From Moritella marina ATCC 15381 (GTDB lineage: Bacteria > Pseudomonadota > Gammaproteobacteria > Enterobacterales > Moritellaceae), in contig NZ_CP044399.1 of NCBI RefSeq assembly GCF_008931805.1, positions 2,839,370 to 2,903,369 on the forward strand: a stretch of DNA of 64,000 bases. Reading direction: 5' to 3'. Within the stretch, counting starts at the first letter, position 1. Each line of letters starts with the position of its first letter. The position numbers were made by a program, and so were the translations under genes. This document shows, one piece after another, positions 42,831 to 52,095 of this stretch. The notes beneath the pieces were generated by a model, which was given only the letters and a program-made list of their open reading frames with translations, did not search any database and was not told where the DNA came from.

Positions 42831-45146
42831 ATGCAAAAAAGGCATATTAAAAAGATCAAAATCCATAATAGTCCACTAAGAATGCAGCTCTTTGAATTAA
42901 ATAAACGCCTTTATATTACGCTCTCTCTTTATATTTTTTCTGTTAGCGTCTTAACCATATATAGCTATTTCCAAATTCAGCATTTAAACGAAGTGAGGCC
43001 CTTCCTCACTCTGCTTGCATTGACTATTTCTGTGTTTTTATTTCAAACAATAAACTATCGTCAACAAGTAAAAAAATTACGCGACACTGTTACACAGCGA
43101 AACAATGAGCTAATCCAAAGTGAAGCAAAGCTAAATTCAATTTTCGAACACTCCCCCGTTGGTATAGTTCATTACAATAAACAAGGGGTATTACTCAGGA
43201 CCAACCGACATTTTGAAGCGATTATTGGCGCCAATAAAGACGGTTTGATCGGGTTTGATATGTTAAACAAAATCCAAAATAAAGCCCTTTCCAAAGCAAT
43301 TAAATCATCACTCAAAGGACAGATAAGTACCTTTAAAGGCGAGTATGTTTCAGTTTCACACCGAAAAGAAACATACTTAAATGTCGACTTAGTCCCGATC
43401 TATTCTAGTGCCGGTGAAATCGACGGTGGGGTTGGAGTTTGTGACGATATCACCATACAACAACAAAATACCTCTAATTTACAAAAACTATCACGCGTCG
43501 TCGAGTGCAGTTTAGACGCAATCATGATTACAAATACGAATGGTATTATTGAATACGTTAACCCTCGATTTACCCAAATGACCGGTTACTCCTCTGTCGA
43601 AGCCATTGGTAATAAAGCCAACTTTTTCCGTTCAAAAACAACCCAAAATGCCACTTACAACAAACTATGGGGCAATATTTCACAAGGTGAAGAGTGGACA
43701 GGTGAAGTACAAAACAAACGTAAGAATGGTCAATTATATTGGGCTAAAGTAACCATCATCCCGATGACAAATTCAAGTGGTAAAATCACTCACTTTATCG
43801 GTATTCAAGTCGATATTACCGAATCGAGAGTGATATCAAAGCAAATAGCCTATCAAGCAAAACACGATATGTTAACTGGTTTAATAAATCGTTACGAGTT
43901 TGAACACCAACTCACTGATGCTGTCTGTAGCGCTCAAGGTAGTCGACTTACTCACGTATTATGTTTCTTAGATTTAGACCAATTCAAAATTATTAATGAT
44001 ACTTGTGGTCACGCTGCAGGCGATGAGTTATTGCGCCAAATTGCAGGGTTAATCGGTGATAATCTGCAAGCCAACGATACACTTGCAAGGCTAGGTGGTG
44101 ACGAATTTGCAATATTAATACGTAACAGTAAGCTTGCAGACGCGGTTATTATTGCTAACGAAATATTAGCAAAAGTAAAAAAATTCCAATTCATCTGGAA
44201 GAAAAGTTGTTTTAGTGTCGGTGTCAGTATTGGTGTTGCTGAAATAAGTAATACCTCAGGCAATACCAGTGAAGTCTTGATCCATGCAGATCTAGCCTGT
44301 TACGCCGCTAAAGATTTAGGCCGTAACAGGGTTCATACTTATCATGATAATGATGAATTATTAGCAACTCGAGATGGTGAATTTCGCTGGGTCAATGAAA
44401 TCAAGGAAGCCTTAAGTGAAGATAGGTTTGAACTTTATGCTCAACCCATCGTTTCGCTCCAAGAGCCTGAGCATAAACCTGTGTTTGAAGTATTATTACG
44501 CATGTTAGATAAGCATGGCGAGCTTATCTCCCCAGGTGTATTTTTACCAATCGCAGAGCGCTATAATCTCTCTCAGCCTATCGACCGCTGGGTCATCGAG
44601 CGAACATTATTATGGATGCGAACACACTGCCAACAACTTGATATGTTTGACCACATCAGTATTAACTTATCAGGGGCCTCATTAGGCGATGAGGATCTAC
44701 TGCAACATATTATGACGAATATAACTCAAGCGAATGTCCGTCCCCAACAGATCATGTTTGAAATAACCGAAACCGCCGCAATTAGTAACCTGGCTCATGC
44801 TACCGTCTTTATTAATACATTAAGTACGTTTGGCTGCCAATTTGCTTTAGATGATTTTGGCAGTGGCTTGTCTTCCTTTGCTTATCTCAAGAACCTGCCC
44901 GTCAATATCCTGAAAATTGATGGCATCTTTATTAAAGATATTTTAACCAACCCTATTGATGCTGCGATGGTAAAATCAATCAATGAGATTGGTCACTTAA
45001 TGGAATTAAAAACCATTGCCGAATTCGTTGAAAACGACGCCATCAAACAAAAAATTGAAGCGATGGGAATCGATTTTGCACAAGGCTATGGCATAGGAAA
45101 ACCACAACCAATAGATAACATGCTCAAACTAACCCACCAACCATAA
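42831..45146 (+). CDS. PAS-PAS-GGDEF-EAL c-di-GMP protein
   Basis: 771 residues. Two membrane helices (about 25-75), a PAS domain (about 95-215, SIFEHSPVGIVHYNKQGVLL), a second PAS with PAC (about 220-340, TNTNGIIEYVNPRFTQMTGY), GGDEF (ARLGGDEFAILIR at about 419) and EAL (EVLLRML, FEITETAAI, DDFGSGLSSFAYLK). The GGDEF signature is intact. The inhibitory-site Asp is kept but the Arg is Gln (QAND). The EAL motif reads EVL, and the metal residues are present, so phosphodiesterase activity is plausible. Monocistronic. There are four GGDEF or HD-GYP proteins in the window. Confidence 0.92.
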   Translation: MQKRHIKKIKIHNSPLRMQLFELNKRLYITLSLYIFSVSVLTIYSYFQIQHLNEVRPFLTLLALTISVFLFQTINYRQQVKKLRDTVTQRNNELIQSEAKLNSIFEHSPVGIVHYNKQGVLLRTNRHFEAIIGANKDGLIGFDMLNKIQNKALSKAIKSSLKGQISTFKGEYVSVSHRKETYLNVDLVPIYSSAGEIDGGVGVCDDITIQQQNTSNLQKLSRVVECSLDAIMITNTNGIIEYVNPRFTQMTGYSSVEAIGNKANFFRSKTTQNATYNKLWGNISQGEEWTGEVQNKRKNGQLYWAKVTIIPMTNSSGKITHFIGIQVDITESRVISKQIAYQAKHDMLTGLINRYEFEHQLTDAVCSAQGSRLTHVLCFLDLDQFKIINDTCGHAAGDELLRQIAGLIGDNLQANDTLARLGGDEFAILIRNSKLADAVIIANEILAKVKKFQFIWKKSCFSVGVSIGVAEISNTSGNTSEVLIHADLACYAAKDLGRNRVHTYHDNDELLATRDGEFRWVNEIKEALSEDRFELYAQPIVSLQEPEHKPVFEVLLRMLDKHGELISPGVFLPIAERYNLSQPIDRWVIERTLLWMRTHCQQLDMFDHISINLSGASLGDEDLLQHIMTNITQANVRPQQIMFEITETAAISNLAHATVFINTLSTFGCQFALDDFGSGLSSFAYLKNLPVNILKIDGIFIKDILTNPIDAAMVKSINEIGHLMELKTIAEFVENDAIKQKIEAMGIDFAQGYGIGKPQPIDNMLKLTHQP

Positions 45147-45158
45147 TTTTTAACCTTT

Positions 45159-45194
45159 AGTAATGATAAATAAAGTAATTTATTTATCATTACT
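45159..45194. terminator. Perfect 16-bp inverted repeat after the GGDEF-EAL gene
   Basis: agtaatgataaataaa (45159-45174), loop gtaa, then the exact complement (45179-45194). It is 12 nt downstream of the stop. The stem is nearly all A/T and lacks a following T run, so termination is likely but not certain. The remaining 370 bp to the next gene show nothing else recognisable apart from its promoter region and the ggaga Shine-Dalgarno at about 45551. Confidence 0.55.
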
Positions 45195-45564
45195 CATAAC
45201 CGCGATTAACCTAAACATTCCTCTGTTTTTATCTCAATAAACTCCTGTATCTGATCTTATTTAGCTGTATTTTGATTAATTCATCATCAACCTCCTCGTA
45301 AAAACAAGCTAATAACAGGTGCTAGATCACACTATTTAATGACTGTTTCAACAAGGGCTATTAGGCGCTCAAATTTATTTGACAGATTAAACTATATTTT
45401 ATAAATTGCAGTCTGAAAGAAGATATATAGTACTAAATAGGTATCAAAATAGAAGTGCACATGACCAATTAAGCATGCGCATTTGTTCACTTTTATAGTG
45501 AAGCACGGATGAATTATGACTATAGCTCTTTGCAGGTTTATACCTCTTATAGGAGATATCCATA

Positions 45565-46863
45565 ATGGATACGTTAACAGCAAATATTTCAACTACAAGC
45601 ACAAATACAACGACAAAAAAAAGTTCGCCATGGACTAAAAGTGACATCGTTTGGGTACTCGGTTTATATGGTACAGCCGTGGGTGCTGGTACTTTATTCT
45701 TACCTATTACAGCCGGTGTCGGCGGCCTAATCCCATTATTAATCATGGCCGTATTAGCATTACCGATGACCTTCTTCGCTCATCGTGGCATGACACGGTT
45801 TGTGTTGTCAGGATCTAAGCCTGGCGCAGATATTACCGAAGTTGTTGAAGAACATTTTGGTGTGGGCATGGGTAAATTAATTACACTATTATATTTCTTT
45901 GCCATCTATCCAATTCTGCTTGTATATAGCGTTGCGCTAACCAACACAGTACAAGATTTCATGCTCAACCAACTCGATATTCAACCACCACCACGTGCAC
46001 TTTTAGCGTTTGCATTGATTCTTGGTTTAATCGCTATTGTACGTTTAGGTGAGCAACTTATCATTAAAGCAATGAGCATTTTAGTGTTTCCATTCGTTGC
46101 TGTATTAATCATGTTAGCCTGCTACTTAATCCCTTACTGGAACGGCGCAATTTTCGAGCAAGTAATGCCCGCTGAAGGTGGTATGAGTTCAATCATGATG
46201 GCAGTTTGGTTAATATTACCCGTGATGGTGTTCTCGTTTAATCACTCACCGGTTATCTCTTCATTTGCAGTGGCTAAAAGAAATGAATACGGCGATGATG
46301 CCGAGAAGAAGTGTTCACGTATTTTATTATGCGCTCACGTCATGATGGTTGCTACGGTCATGTTTTTCGTCTTCAGCTGTGTATTAAGTTTATCACCAGC
46401 TAACCTTGCTGAAGCAAAAGAAATGAACGTATCTATTTTGACTTATTTAGCTAACCATTTCGATACACCCGTTATCGCTTATGCTGCACCCGTTGTTGCT
46501 ATCATCGCAATCACAAAGTCATTCTTAGGGCATTACATCGGGGCAAGTGAAGGTCTTAACGGATTAGTTGTAAAAGCAGCGCGTAGTAAAGGTAAAGAAG
46601 TCAGCAAGAAAGCGTTAAACAGTTTCACTACGATATTCATGCTGGTAACGGCGTGGGCTGTAGCAACAATTAACCCTAACATCTTACATATGATTGAAAG
46701 CTTAGGTGGACCAATCATTGCGCTACTATTATTCATTATGCCGATGTATGCAATTCATAAAGTACCTGCGATGCGCAAATACTCTGGCGCACTCAGTAAT
46801 GTATTTATTACACTTGTTGGCATTATTTCAATCACTGCTATTTTTTACTCTCTGGTACAATAA
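45565..46863 (+). CDS. SdaC-like serine/threonine transporter (HAAAP family)
   Basis: 432 residues with about 11 predicted helices. The start region KSDIVWVLGLYGTAVGAGTL, then FLPITAGVGGLIPLLIMAVL and FFAHRGMTRFVLSG, is typical of the SdaC/TdcC branch. VFSFNHSPVISSFAVAKRNE contains the conserved substrate-site segment. These are proton or sodium symporters for serine or threonine. The N-terminus has a Thr/Ser-rich tail (TANISTTSTNTTTKKSS). No serine deaminase gene is adjacent. Confidence 0.88.
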   Translation: MDTLTANISTTSTNTTTKKSSPWTKSDIVWVLGLYGTAVGAGTLFLPITAGVGGLIPLLIMAVLALPMTFFAHRGMTRFVLSGSKPGADITEVVEEHFGVGMGKLITLLYFFAIYPILLVYSVALTNTVQDFMLNQLDIQPPPRALLAFALILGLIAIVRLGEQLIIKAMSILVFPFVAVLIMLACYLIPYWNGAIFEQVMPAEGGMSSIMMAVWLILPVMVFSFNHSPVISSFAVAKRNEYGDDAEKKCSRILLCAHVMMVATVMFFVFSCVLSLSPANLAEAKEMNVSILTYLANHFDTPVIAYAAPVVAIIAITKSFLGHYIGASEGLNGLVVKAARSKGKEVSKKALNSFTTIFMLVTAWAVATINPNILHMIESLGGPIIALLLFIMPMYAIHKVPAMRKYSGALSNVFITLVGIISITAIFYSLVQ

Positions 46864-46889
46864 CACCAAACCGAGTTTCCAGCAGATAC

Positions 46890-46920
46890 AAAAAAGACGA
46901 GCGTAACCTCGTCTTTTTTA
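46890..46920. terminator. Bidirectional terminator
   Basis: Stem aaaaagacgag (46891-46901) with ctcgtcttttt (46907-46917) and a short loop, T runs on both sides. Placed between the serine transporter and a convergent outer-membrane protein gene. Confidence 0.9.
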
Positions 46921-46939
46921 TCATTATATATCGCGAGTC

Positions 46940-47542
46940 TTATTCAAAATAAAGACTGAATGACAAGCCGATATTATCCCAGCTAATTACTTCATCTTGC
47001 TCTTTAATCCACACGTAAGATAAACCCAACGCCATAGATTGATCGATAAAATATTTACCGCCAAAGGTAAAGGACGTTGAATCAAGATAATCATAAGTAT
47101 ATTTACTATTACTAAAACCATGATTTACATTAAAATCAGCTTCAAAATCAGGGCTAGAAGACAACTTAATACCAGCAATAATGCTCGGGTAAAAATTAGC
47201 TTCGTCTTCACGTCTAACACCATTCTCCCAAGAGCTTATCGAGCTCTGCGCTAGGTTCGCCCCCGCATAAAACTCAGTCATGTGACCAATATTAGTCGAT
47301 GTCATTAATCCAGCACCTATAATTTTAGCTTTCGCTTTAACGTCTGAACCTAAGGCTATGTCATCAGTATGGTGGTAAAAGCCGGTAATATAAAAATCTT
47401 CAGTGATAGCACGTTCAACATTTAGCGCCCAATGTTCAGCGCGATAACTTAGCTGCGCATTATTATGTCCAAAAGGTTCTGCCATTAATGTTGGCGCAAC
47501 AATAAGTAACGGTATGCTTGCAAGCGTTGAAACCTTAAACAT
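46940..47542 (-). CDS. Small outer-membrane beta-barrel protein
   Basis: 200 residues: signal peptide MFKVSTLASIPLLIVAPTLM ending AEP, then about eight alternating amphipathic strands (for instance WALNVERAITEDFYITGFYH, GLSYVWIKEQDEV) and a terminal NIGLSFSLYFE, whose last residues fit the beta-signal of outer-membrane proteins. I recognise no specific family. Confidence 0.65.
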   Translation of the reverse strand: MFKVSTLASIPLLIVAPTLMAEPFGHNNAQLSYRAEHWALNVERAITEDFYITGFYHHTDDIALGSDVKAKAKIIGAGLMTSTNIGHMTEFYAGANLAQSSISSWENGVRREDEANFYPSIIAGIKLSSSPDFEADFNVNHGFSNSKYTYDYLDSTSFTFGGKYFIDQSMALGLSYVWIKEQDEVISWDNIGLSFSLYFE

Positions 47543-47629
47543 GTGTATTCTTTCCTATAACGAATTAAATATTAAATAGTGGCTAAAAGTATATCGGCAA
47601 TCAATTTAAAAATATGAATAAGATTTACT

Positions 47630-48307
47630 TTAAAGTGGTAATAATAATGTCTGTAATTGACTTAATGATGTCACTTGATAACTCGGTCTAATACCTTCCG
47701 GCAATGCCGCGCTTTCGCTATTGAGCCAACAAGTATCAAAGCCTGCATTCATCCCACCTAAAATATCAGAGTGTGGATTGTCACCAACCATTAATACTTG
47801 CTCACGCTTTAATTCTCCCATGTGGGTTAGTGCATGCTCAAATATACCAATATCAGGTTTAGCCACGCCTACTTCTTCAGAAATGATCAGCGGTGAAAAA
47901 ACACCTTTTAACCCTGTTTTTTCTAAACGAACATGCTGTAGTTCAGTAAAACCATTGGTAATAATACCCATTTTAACTTTGCCGTTTAATGCATTAATCA
48001 GTGCCAGAGCGCCCGGCAGCAAACAACAAATGTCAGCCATCGCGGTCATAAATGCACTATTTAAAGTTTGTGTGGTGACTTTTAATTTATCTGCCCATAA
48101 TTGAAAACGGCGGTTTTGCAATTGTGTCGCGGTAATTTTACCATCTTGATAATCCACCCATAACGGTAGATTAACCGTTTGATAATGGCTAAAGTCATCT
48201 CGATCAAAATCGATAGAAAAGCGTGAAAACATCAACTGCAAACCTTTAAACGCATCAAAATGAAATAAGGTTTCATCGGCATCAAATAAGATCCATTGGT
48301 ACTTCAT
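47630..48307 (-). CDS. yjjG: Pyrimidine 5'-nucleotidase, YjjG-type HAD hydrolase
   Basis: 225 residues from ATG 48307 with GGAGA eight bases upstream. HAD motif I FDADETLFHFD, motif II MGIITNGFTELQ, motif III lysine in VGVAKPDIGIF and motif IV LMVGDNPHSDILGGMNAG are intact. The DxDETL start and ITNGF match YjjG-type house-cleaning nucleotidases that act on dUMP, UMP and dTMP, including non-canonical nucleotides. Monocistronic. Confidence 0.85.
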   Translation of the reverse strand: MKYQWILFDADETLFHFDAFKGLQLMFSRFSIDFDRDDFSHYQTVNLPLWVDYQDGKITATQLQNRRFQLWADKLKVTTQTLNSAFMTAMADICCLLPGALALINALNGKVKMGIITNGFTELQHVRLEKTGLKGVFSPLIISEEVGVAKPDIGIFEHALTHMGELKREQVLMVGDNPHSDILGGMNAGFDTCWLNSESAALPEGIRPSYQVTSLSQLQTLLLPL

Positions 48308-48786
48308 GGTAAAATTCTCCAACGGCTAGCCGTTACAATAAATTAAAGCGGTATTTAAAGGTAAACGCTGAATAGAATCATTACGTTACCTCAACGACTT
48401 CTGATGGGCTATAATAGCGGAAAGTGAGATGTAGCTAAACCATAATTAAATTTTATATAACAATAAACAAAAATAAACTTGCAGAAAAGAAAACACGCTG
48501 TTACTATCAGCTCAGATTTATTTAATAACAATCCTCGAAATAAAAATCAACGATTAAGCCTTACCTAGAAAATTCCGTAAGCCAGATTAAAAAATCCAAC
48601 ATATGAAGCTAAATTATTGAACAACGAAATACAGCAAATGTTGCGTGCTGTAAACACTTCTTATTAAGTCAGCTATTTATACAAGAATAAAGATAGTGAG
48701 ATTTCAGAATATTATCGTTATACGGTAATGAAGCTTATTACAAATAATGCGCTAGCTTGAGCTACGCCTATATAGTGAGTTTTATT
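48308..48786. other. 480-bp intergenic region, no gene seen
   Basis: AT-rich divergent spacer between the nucleotidase and a 55-residue protein gene. I see no open frame with a plausible start, no strong inverted repeat and no RNA-gene signature. Confidence 0.4.
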
Positions 48787-48954
48787 ATGACTATTATTTT
48801 TAATGGTACACAAATCCAAGTTAAACAACCGGTACACTCTATTTCAGTTCACAAGAACCGAGTAGCATTTACAGATTCACAAGGTGAGAAAATAGCTCAA
48901 CTTGCAACAGTAAAAGAACGCCGTAACTTTATTGATATGCTAGTTAATAGCTAA
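48787..48954 (+). CDS. Small conserved-looking protein of 55 residues
   Basis: Read from ATG 48787 (MTIIFNGTQIQVKQPVHSIS), after a gtgag Shine-Dalgarno; the frame extends upstream but without a good start. Sequence continues VHKNRVAFTDSQGEKIAQLA, TVKERRNFIDMLVNS. It looks like a compact beta domain with a helix at the end. No family recognised. An isolated gene at the left edge of the repeat-RNA region. Confidence 0.55.
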   Translation: MTIIFNGTQIQVKQPVHSISVHKNRVAFTDSQGEKIAQLATVKERRNFIDMLVNS

Positions 48955-49197
48955 TTACATCAATACCAATACCCGATATTTTGACTATGAAGAGTTTTAA
49001 TATCGGGATGCTCTCCCCCTTCTTCCCTATACATCTCTTATCATACTTATCCAAGTAAACATTAGCCCTCATCAATTAACCCATAAAAACACCTAATCAA
49101 TACCTCATAATACGATCTATAAAATAGTACCGCTTAAAAATCACAGTTAAATGGGAATCTACTTGTCTAGATATACATCATTTCGTGATTTTTTTGC

Positions 49198-49226
49198 TAT
49201 TGGTATTGGTATTGGTATTGGTATTG
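49198..49226. repeat. Hexanucleotide tandem repeat (tattgg)
   Basis: Four perfect tattgg copies (49198-49221) and a partial fifth. Typical of slippage-prone low-complexity DNA. It lies between the 55-residue gene and the terminator at 49279. Confidence 0.85.
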
Positions 49227-49278
49227 CTCAGGATTAAATTGATTCTTAAGTTTGAGGCGTTATCGGGGATCATCAGAC

Positions 49279-49307
49279 AAAAAAAAGTCAGGTTGTTAGC
49301 CTGACTT
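49279..49307 (-). terminator. Minus-strand intrinsic terminator with no protein gene upstream of it
   Basis: On the minus strand an 8-bp stem AAGTCAGG (49307-49300) / CCTGACTT (49292-49285) with a 7-nt loop runs into eight T residues (49286-49279). It would end transcription coming leftwards out of the repeat array. There is no minus-strand protein gene for it to serve. Confidence 0.75.
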
Positions 49308-49413
49308 ACATATAATGGAAAAGAGGGTCGACTGAAATATACACTTCTATCTTCGCAATACTTTTCTTACTTACTTTACTTACTTTACTTACTGTCTTCA
49401 CTAACTAACTTCC

Positions 49414-49757
49414 TTACACTTTCTTTCACTAACACGTATCTGTCACATACGCTCTTCATTTACACGTACGTTATTCATTTTCACTTACACGTACGTTATT
49501 CATCTTCTCTTACACTTTCTTTTCAATAACACGCATCTTTCACATACGTTATTCGTCTTCATTTACACTTTCATTTTCATTTTCATTTTCATTTCACTAA
49601 CACGTATCTTTCAAATACGTTATTCGTCTTCATTTTCACGTACGTTATTCATCTTCACTTACACTTTCTTTTTCACTAACTTTTTCACTAACACGTATCT
49701 TTCACATACGTTATTCGTCTTCGTTTACATTTTCACTTACATTTTCTTACATATCAC
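49414..49757. repeat. Degenerate long tandem repeat array
   Basis: Four units each opening ttacacttt at 49414, 49510, 49563 and 49659, with lengths of about 96, 53, 96 and 95 bp. Each holds an acgtat-loop-atacgt hairpin; the first and third also hold acgtacgt palindromes, and the second is shorter. Lengths and spacers vary too much for a CRISPR array. Short slippage tracts (tactt, ttttca) lie inside and on the left side (49366-49392). Confidence 0.85.
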
Positions 49758-49770
49758 AGAAGGTTGTTGG

Positions 49771-49799
49771 CATATAATAACCAGTCGACCTAATTACAA
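49771..49799 (-). promoter_or_regulatory. Possible minus-strand promoter facing the repeat array
   Basis: Minus-strand TTGTAA (49799-49794), 17 nt, then TATATG (49776-49771); an overlapping TATTAT lies at 49779-49774. Only a moderate sigma-70 match, in AT-rich DNA where chance matches are common. Its placement fits the terminator at the other end of the array. Confidence 0.3.
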
Positions 49800-50002
49800 A
49801 TATAGTACACCATCATTAATTTGCTCGATAATTAACTAAAATAAATAATATAAAATTAAATTCGTGTATATCCTCATAATAATGAATACCCTTTTAATTT
49901 CAGCTTTGACACATTAACCAATTGATACTATTCTAAATTCCCTGATTTATTTATGTACTCTCATCATAAACATCAGAATAGCGAATGTATTAAGGAGTAT
50001 AC

Positions 50003-50806
50003 ATGCCCCTAGCAATTTTTTCCGTGAACCCACTTGCCCGGTTAGGCCGGGCTGTAATCACGCAGCTTCAAGGCTTTGGTAAAGCAGCTTTATTCCTGCT
50101 ACATAGTGTAATACATATGTTTTCTCGCCCTTGGCAGTGGCGCAGAGTAATAGAACAATTGTATTTTATTGGCGCAAAATCGATTATCGTAATTTGTGTT
50201 ACCGGTTTATTTACCGGTATGGTGCTTGGATTACAAGGTTATTACACCCTATCTCAATTTGGTTCTACTGGCCTCCTTGGCTCAGCAGTCGCACTAACGC
50301 TGATTCGAGAATTAGGTCCGGTATTAACGGCAATCATGATCATCGGCCGCGCTGGTTCAGCAATGACCGCTGAAATTGGCATTATGCGTATATCAGAGCA
50401 AATCGACGCGCTTAAAACCATGACCATAGATCCAATTCGATTTCTGGTTAGCCCACGCATTATTGCTGCACTTATTAGCTTTCCATTATTAACCGCCATC
50501 TTCGATACTGTTGGTATCTTTGGTGGTTACCTGACTGGTTCGCAATTATTAGGCATCAATCCCGCGACTTATTTCTATCGTGTTGAAAGTAGCGTTAGCA
50601 TAATGGATGTAGCTGAAGGCTTTATTAAATCGCTATTTTTTGCCATTACTGTCATCTCTGTTTGCTGTTATCACGGTTATTACACGCATACTCGCCGTAA
50701 TAATTATGGTGCAAAAGGTGTTGGTTTATCAACAACGACAGCGGTTGTGCAAGCAAGTATCTTGGTTCTTGTTATTGATTACATTTTAACTTCATTTTTA
50801 TTATAG
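50003..50806 (+). CDS. mlaE: MlaE-family ABC permease for phospholipid transport
   Basis: 267 residues, five or six helices. GLFTGMVLGLQGYYTLSQFG, LIRELGPVLTAIMIIGRAGS and AEIGIMRISEQIDALKTMTI are the MlaE signature. The permease spans the inner membrane in the MlaFEDB complex that moves phospholipids between membranes and maintains outer-membrane asymmetry. AAGGAG precedes the ATG. First gene of the operon, with mlaF 7 nt downstream. Confidence 0.95.
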   Translation: MPLAIFSVNPLARLGRAVITQLQGFGKAALFLLHSVIHMFSRPWQWRRVIEQLYFIGAKSIIVICVTGLFTGMVLGLQGYYTLSQFGSTGLLGSAVALTLIRELGPVLTAIMIIGRAGSAMTAEIGIMRISEQIDALKTMTIDPIRFLVSPRIIAALISFPLLTAIFDTVGIFGGYLTGSQLLGINPATYFYRVESSVSIMDVAEGFIKSLFFAITVISVCCYHGYYTHTRRNNYGAKGVGLSTTTAVVQASILVLVIDYILTSFLL

Positions 50807-50813
50807 GAATGCT

Positions 50814-51572
50814 ATGGATACGCCACTGATTCAGTTTTGTAATGTCAGTAAAACATTCGACACAAAAACAGTCTTAAATAATATAAACCTGAGCATTTAC
50901 AAAGGTGAAATAACCACCATCATAGGTAAGAGTGGTGAAGGTAAAAGTGTGTTACTCAAACATGTCATTGGCCTACTTAAGCCCGATTCAGGCACTATAC
51001 TGTTTAATGGTAAAGCTTTTACTAAGCACTCACCAACAGAACAACTTAGCTTAAAAAAGAAATTGAGTTACATGTTTCAAGATTCGGCATTGTTTGATTC
51101 GATGACCGTGTATGAAAATATTGCATTACCATTACAAGAAGCAAGTAATTTAAGCAAAAGCGAAATACAGCAACGCGTTGAAATGCGTATGACCCAACTC
51201 GATATTGTCGGCACTGAACACCAATACCCAGGACAGCTTTCTGGCGGTATGCGAAAAAGGGTAGCTCTTGCTCGAGCGCTTGTCACTGAACCTGAAATCA
51301 TTTTATTTGATGAACCAACAACAGGACTCGATCCAATACGTAAAAAAGCAGTTCATCAAATGATTGCAGACTATCAGCGCAAACTCGGTTTTACAGGGAT
51401 CATCGTCAGCCATGAAATCCCTGAAATATTTAGTATTTCGCAACGCGTAGCATTACTTAACAAAGGTGACATTATTTTTCAAGGCACTCCAGAGCAGTTA
51501 AATAATGATGACAATCCCGTTATCTCAACCTTTATCCACGGTCATGAGTCATCATTACTCAATATCGATTAA
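50814..51572 (+). CDS. mlaF: MlaF-type ABC ATPase
   Basis: 252 residues. Walker A GKSGEGKSVLLKHVI, Q-loop FQDSALFDSMTV, signature LSGGMRKRVALARAL, Walker B IILFDEPTTGLDP and switch His in IIVSHEIPE are all present. It drives the MlaE permease. The stop lies 19 nt before the mlaD start. In Escherichia coli the order is F-E-D-C-B; here E comes first. Confidence 0.95.
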   Translation: MDTPLIQFCNVSKTFDTKTVLNNINLSIYKGEITTIIGKSGEGKSVLLKHVIGLLKPDSGTILFNGKAFTKHSPTEQLSLKKKLSYMFQDSALFDSMTVYENIALPLQEASNLSKSEIQQRVEMRMTQLDIVGTEHQYPGQLSGGMRKRVALARALVTEPEIILFDEPTTGLDPIRKKAVHQMIADYQRKLGFTGIIVSHEIPEIFSISQRVALLNKGDIIFQGTPEQLNNDDNPVISTFIHGHESSLLNID

Positions 51573-51591
51573 CGTAACATTTGGAACTATT

Positions 51592-52044
51592 ATGAAAAAA
51601 TCATCCATCGAAACCTCAGTCGGTTTATTTGTACTAATCGGTATCTTATGTGTCGGTTATCTCACCATTAAACTCGGAAAAATGGACTTACTCGGCGATA
51701 ACTATTACAGCGTGTATGCAGATTTCAATTCTGCAACCGGTTTAAAAGGTGGCGCAAATGTCGAAATGGCTGGCGTTAAAATCGGTCAAATTGAAGACGT
51801 CGTACTATTACCTAATATCAAAATTGCACGTGTGCAGTTAAAAATAGATAACGATATCAGCCTTGCTGTTGATGTGATCGCATCTGTTAAAACCGCAGGC
51901 TTATTAGGTGACCGATACTTATCGCTTACACCAGGCGGTAGCGATGAGTACCTAGTCGCAGGGGATAGTATTGAAGAGACAGAATCCGCGCTTGATATTG
52001 AAGATCTCATCAGCAAATATGTATTTAGCAGTGAAGGCGAATAA
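51592..52044 (+). CDS. mlaD: MlaD, MCE-domain periplasmic component
   Basis: 150 residues from ATG 51592 (MKKSSIETSVGLFVLIGILC). Upstream in-frame codons overlap mlaF and are unlikely. One N-terminal membrane helix is followed by a single MCE domain: YSVYADFNSATGLKGGANVE, MAGVKIGQIEDVVL, ASVKTAGLLGDRYLSLTPGG. MlaD forms the hexameric lipid-binding ring on MlaE. Shorter than the Escherichia coli protein at its C-terminus. Confidence 0.93.
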   Translation: MKKSSIETSVGLFVLIGILCVGYLTIKLGKMDLLGDNYYSVYADFNSATGLKGGANVEMAGVKIGQIEDVVLLPNIKIARVQLKIDNDISLAVDVIASVKTAGLLGDRYLSLTPGGSDEYLVAGDSIEETESALDIEDLISKYVFSSEGE

Positions 52045-52095
52045 TCTCGTTGCAACCACGATTAAATATTCAAACTTAGTATTAAGAGGCATGAG

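Larger units (their letters stand above)
49279..49770 (-). ncRNA. Candidate repeat-hairpin non-coding RNA
   Basis: Read on the minus strand this region is purine-rich and full of stop codons in all frames, but contains four hairpins with 6-bp stems and 7-nt loops at plus-strand positions 49693-49711, 49602-49620, 49531-49549 and 49434-49452. Two stem differences (49452, 49534) give G-U pairs on the minus strand but A-C mismatches on the plus strand. A minus-strand intrinsic terminator closes it at 49279, and a 9-bp inverted repeat (49326-49334 with 49782-49790) would bring the ends together. A TTGTAA...TATATG promoter-like pair lies at 49771-49799. There is no expression evidence. Function unknown. 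Confidence 0.45.

Noticed and set aside
49330-49760. CRISPR-like appearance of the repeat array
   Set aside because: Units differ in length (53 to about 96 bp), repeats are degenerate and there are no uniform unique spacers or cas genes nearby.
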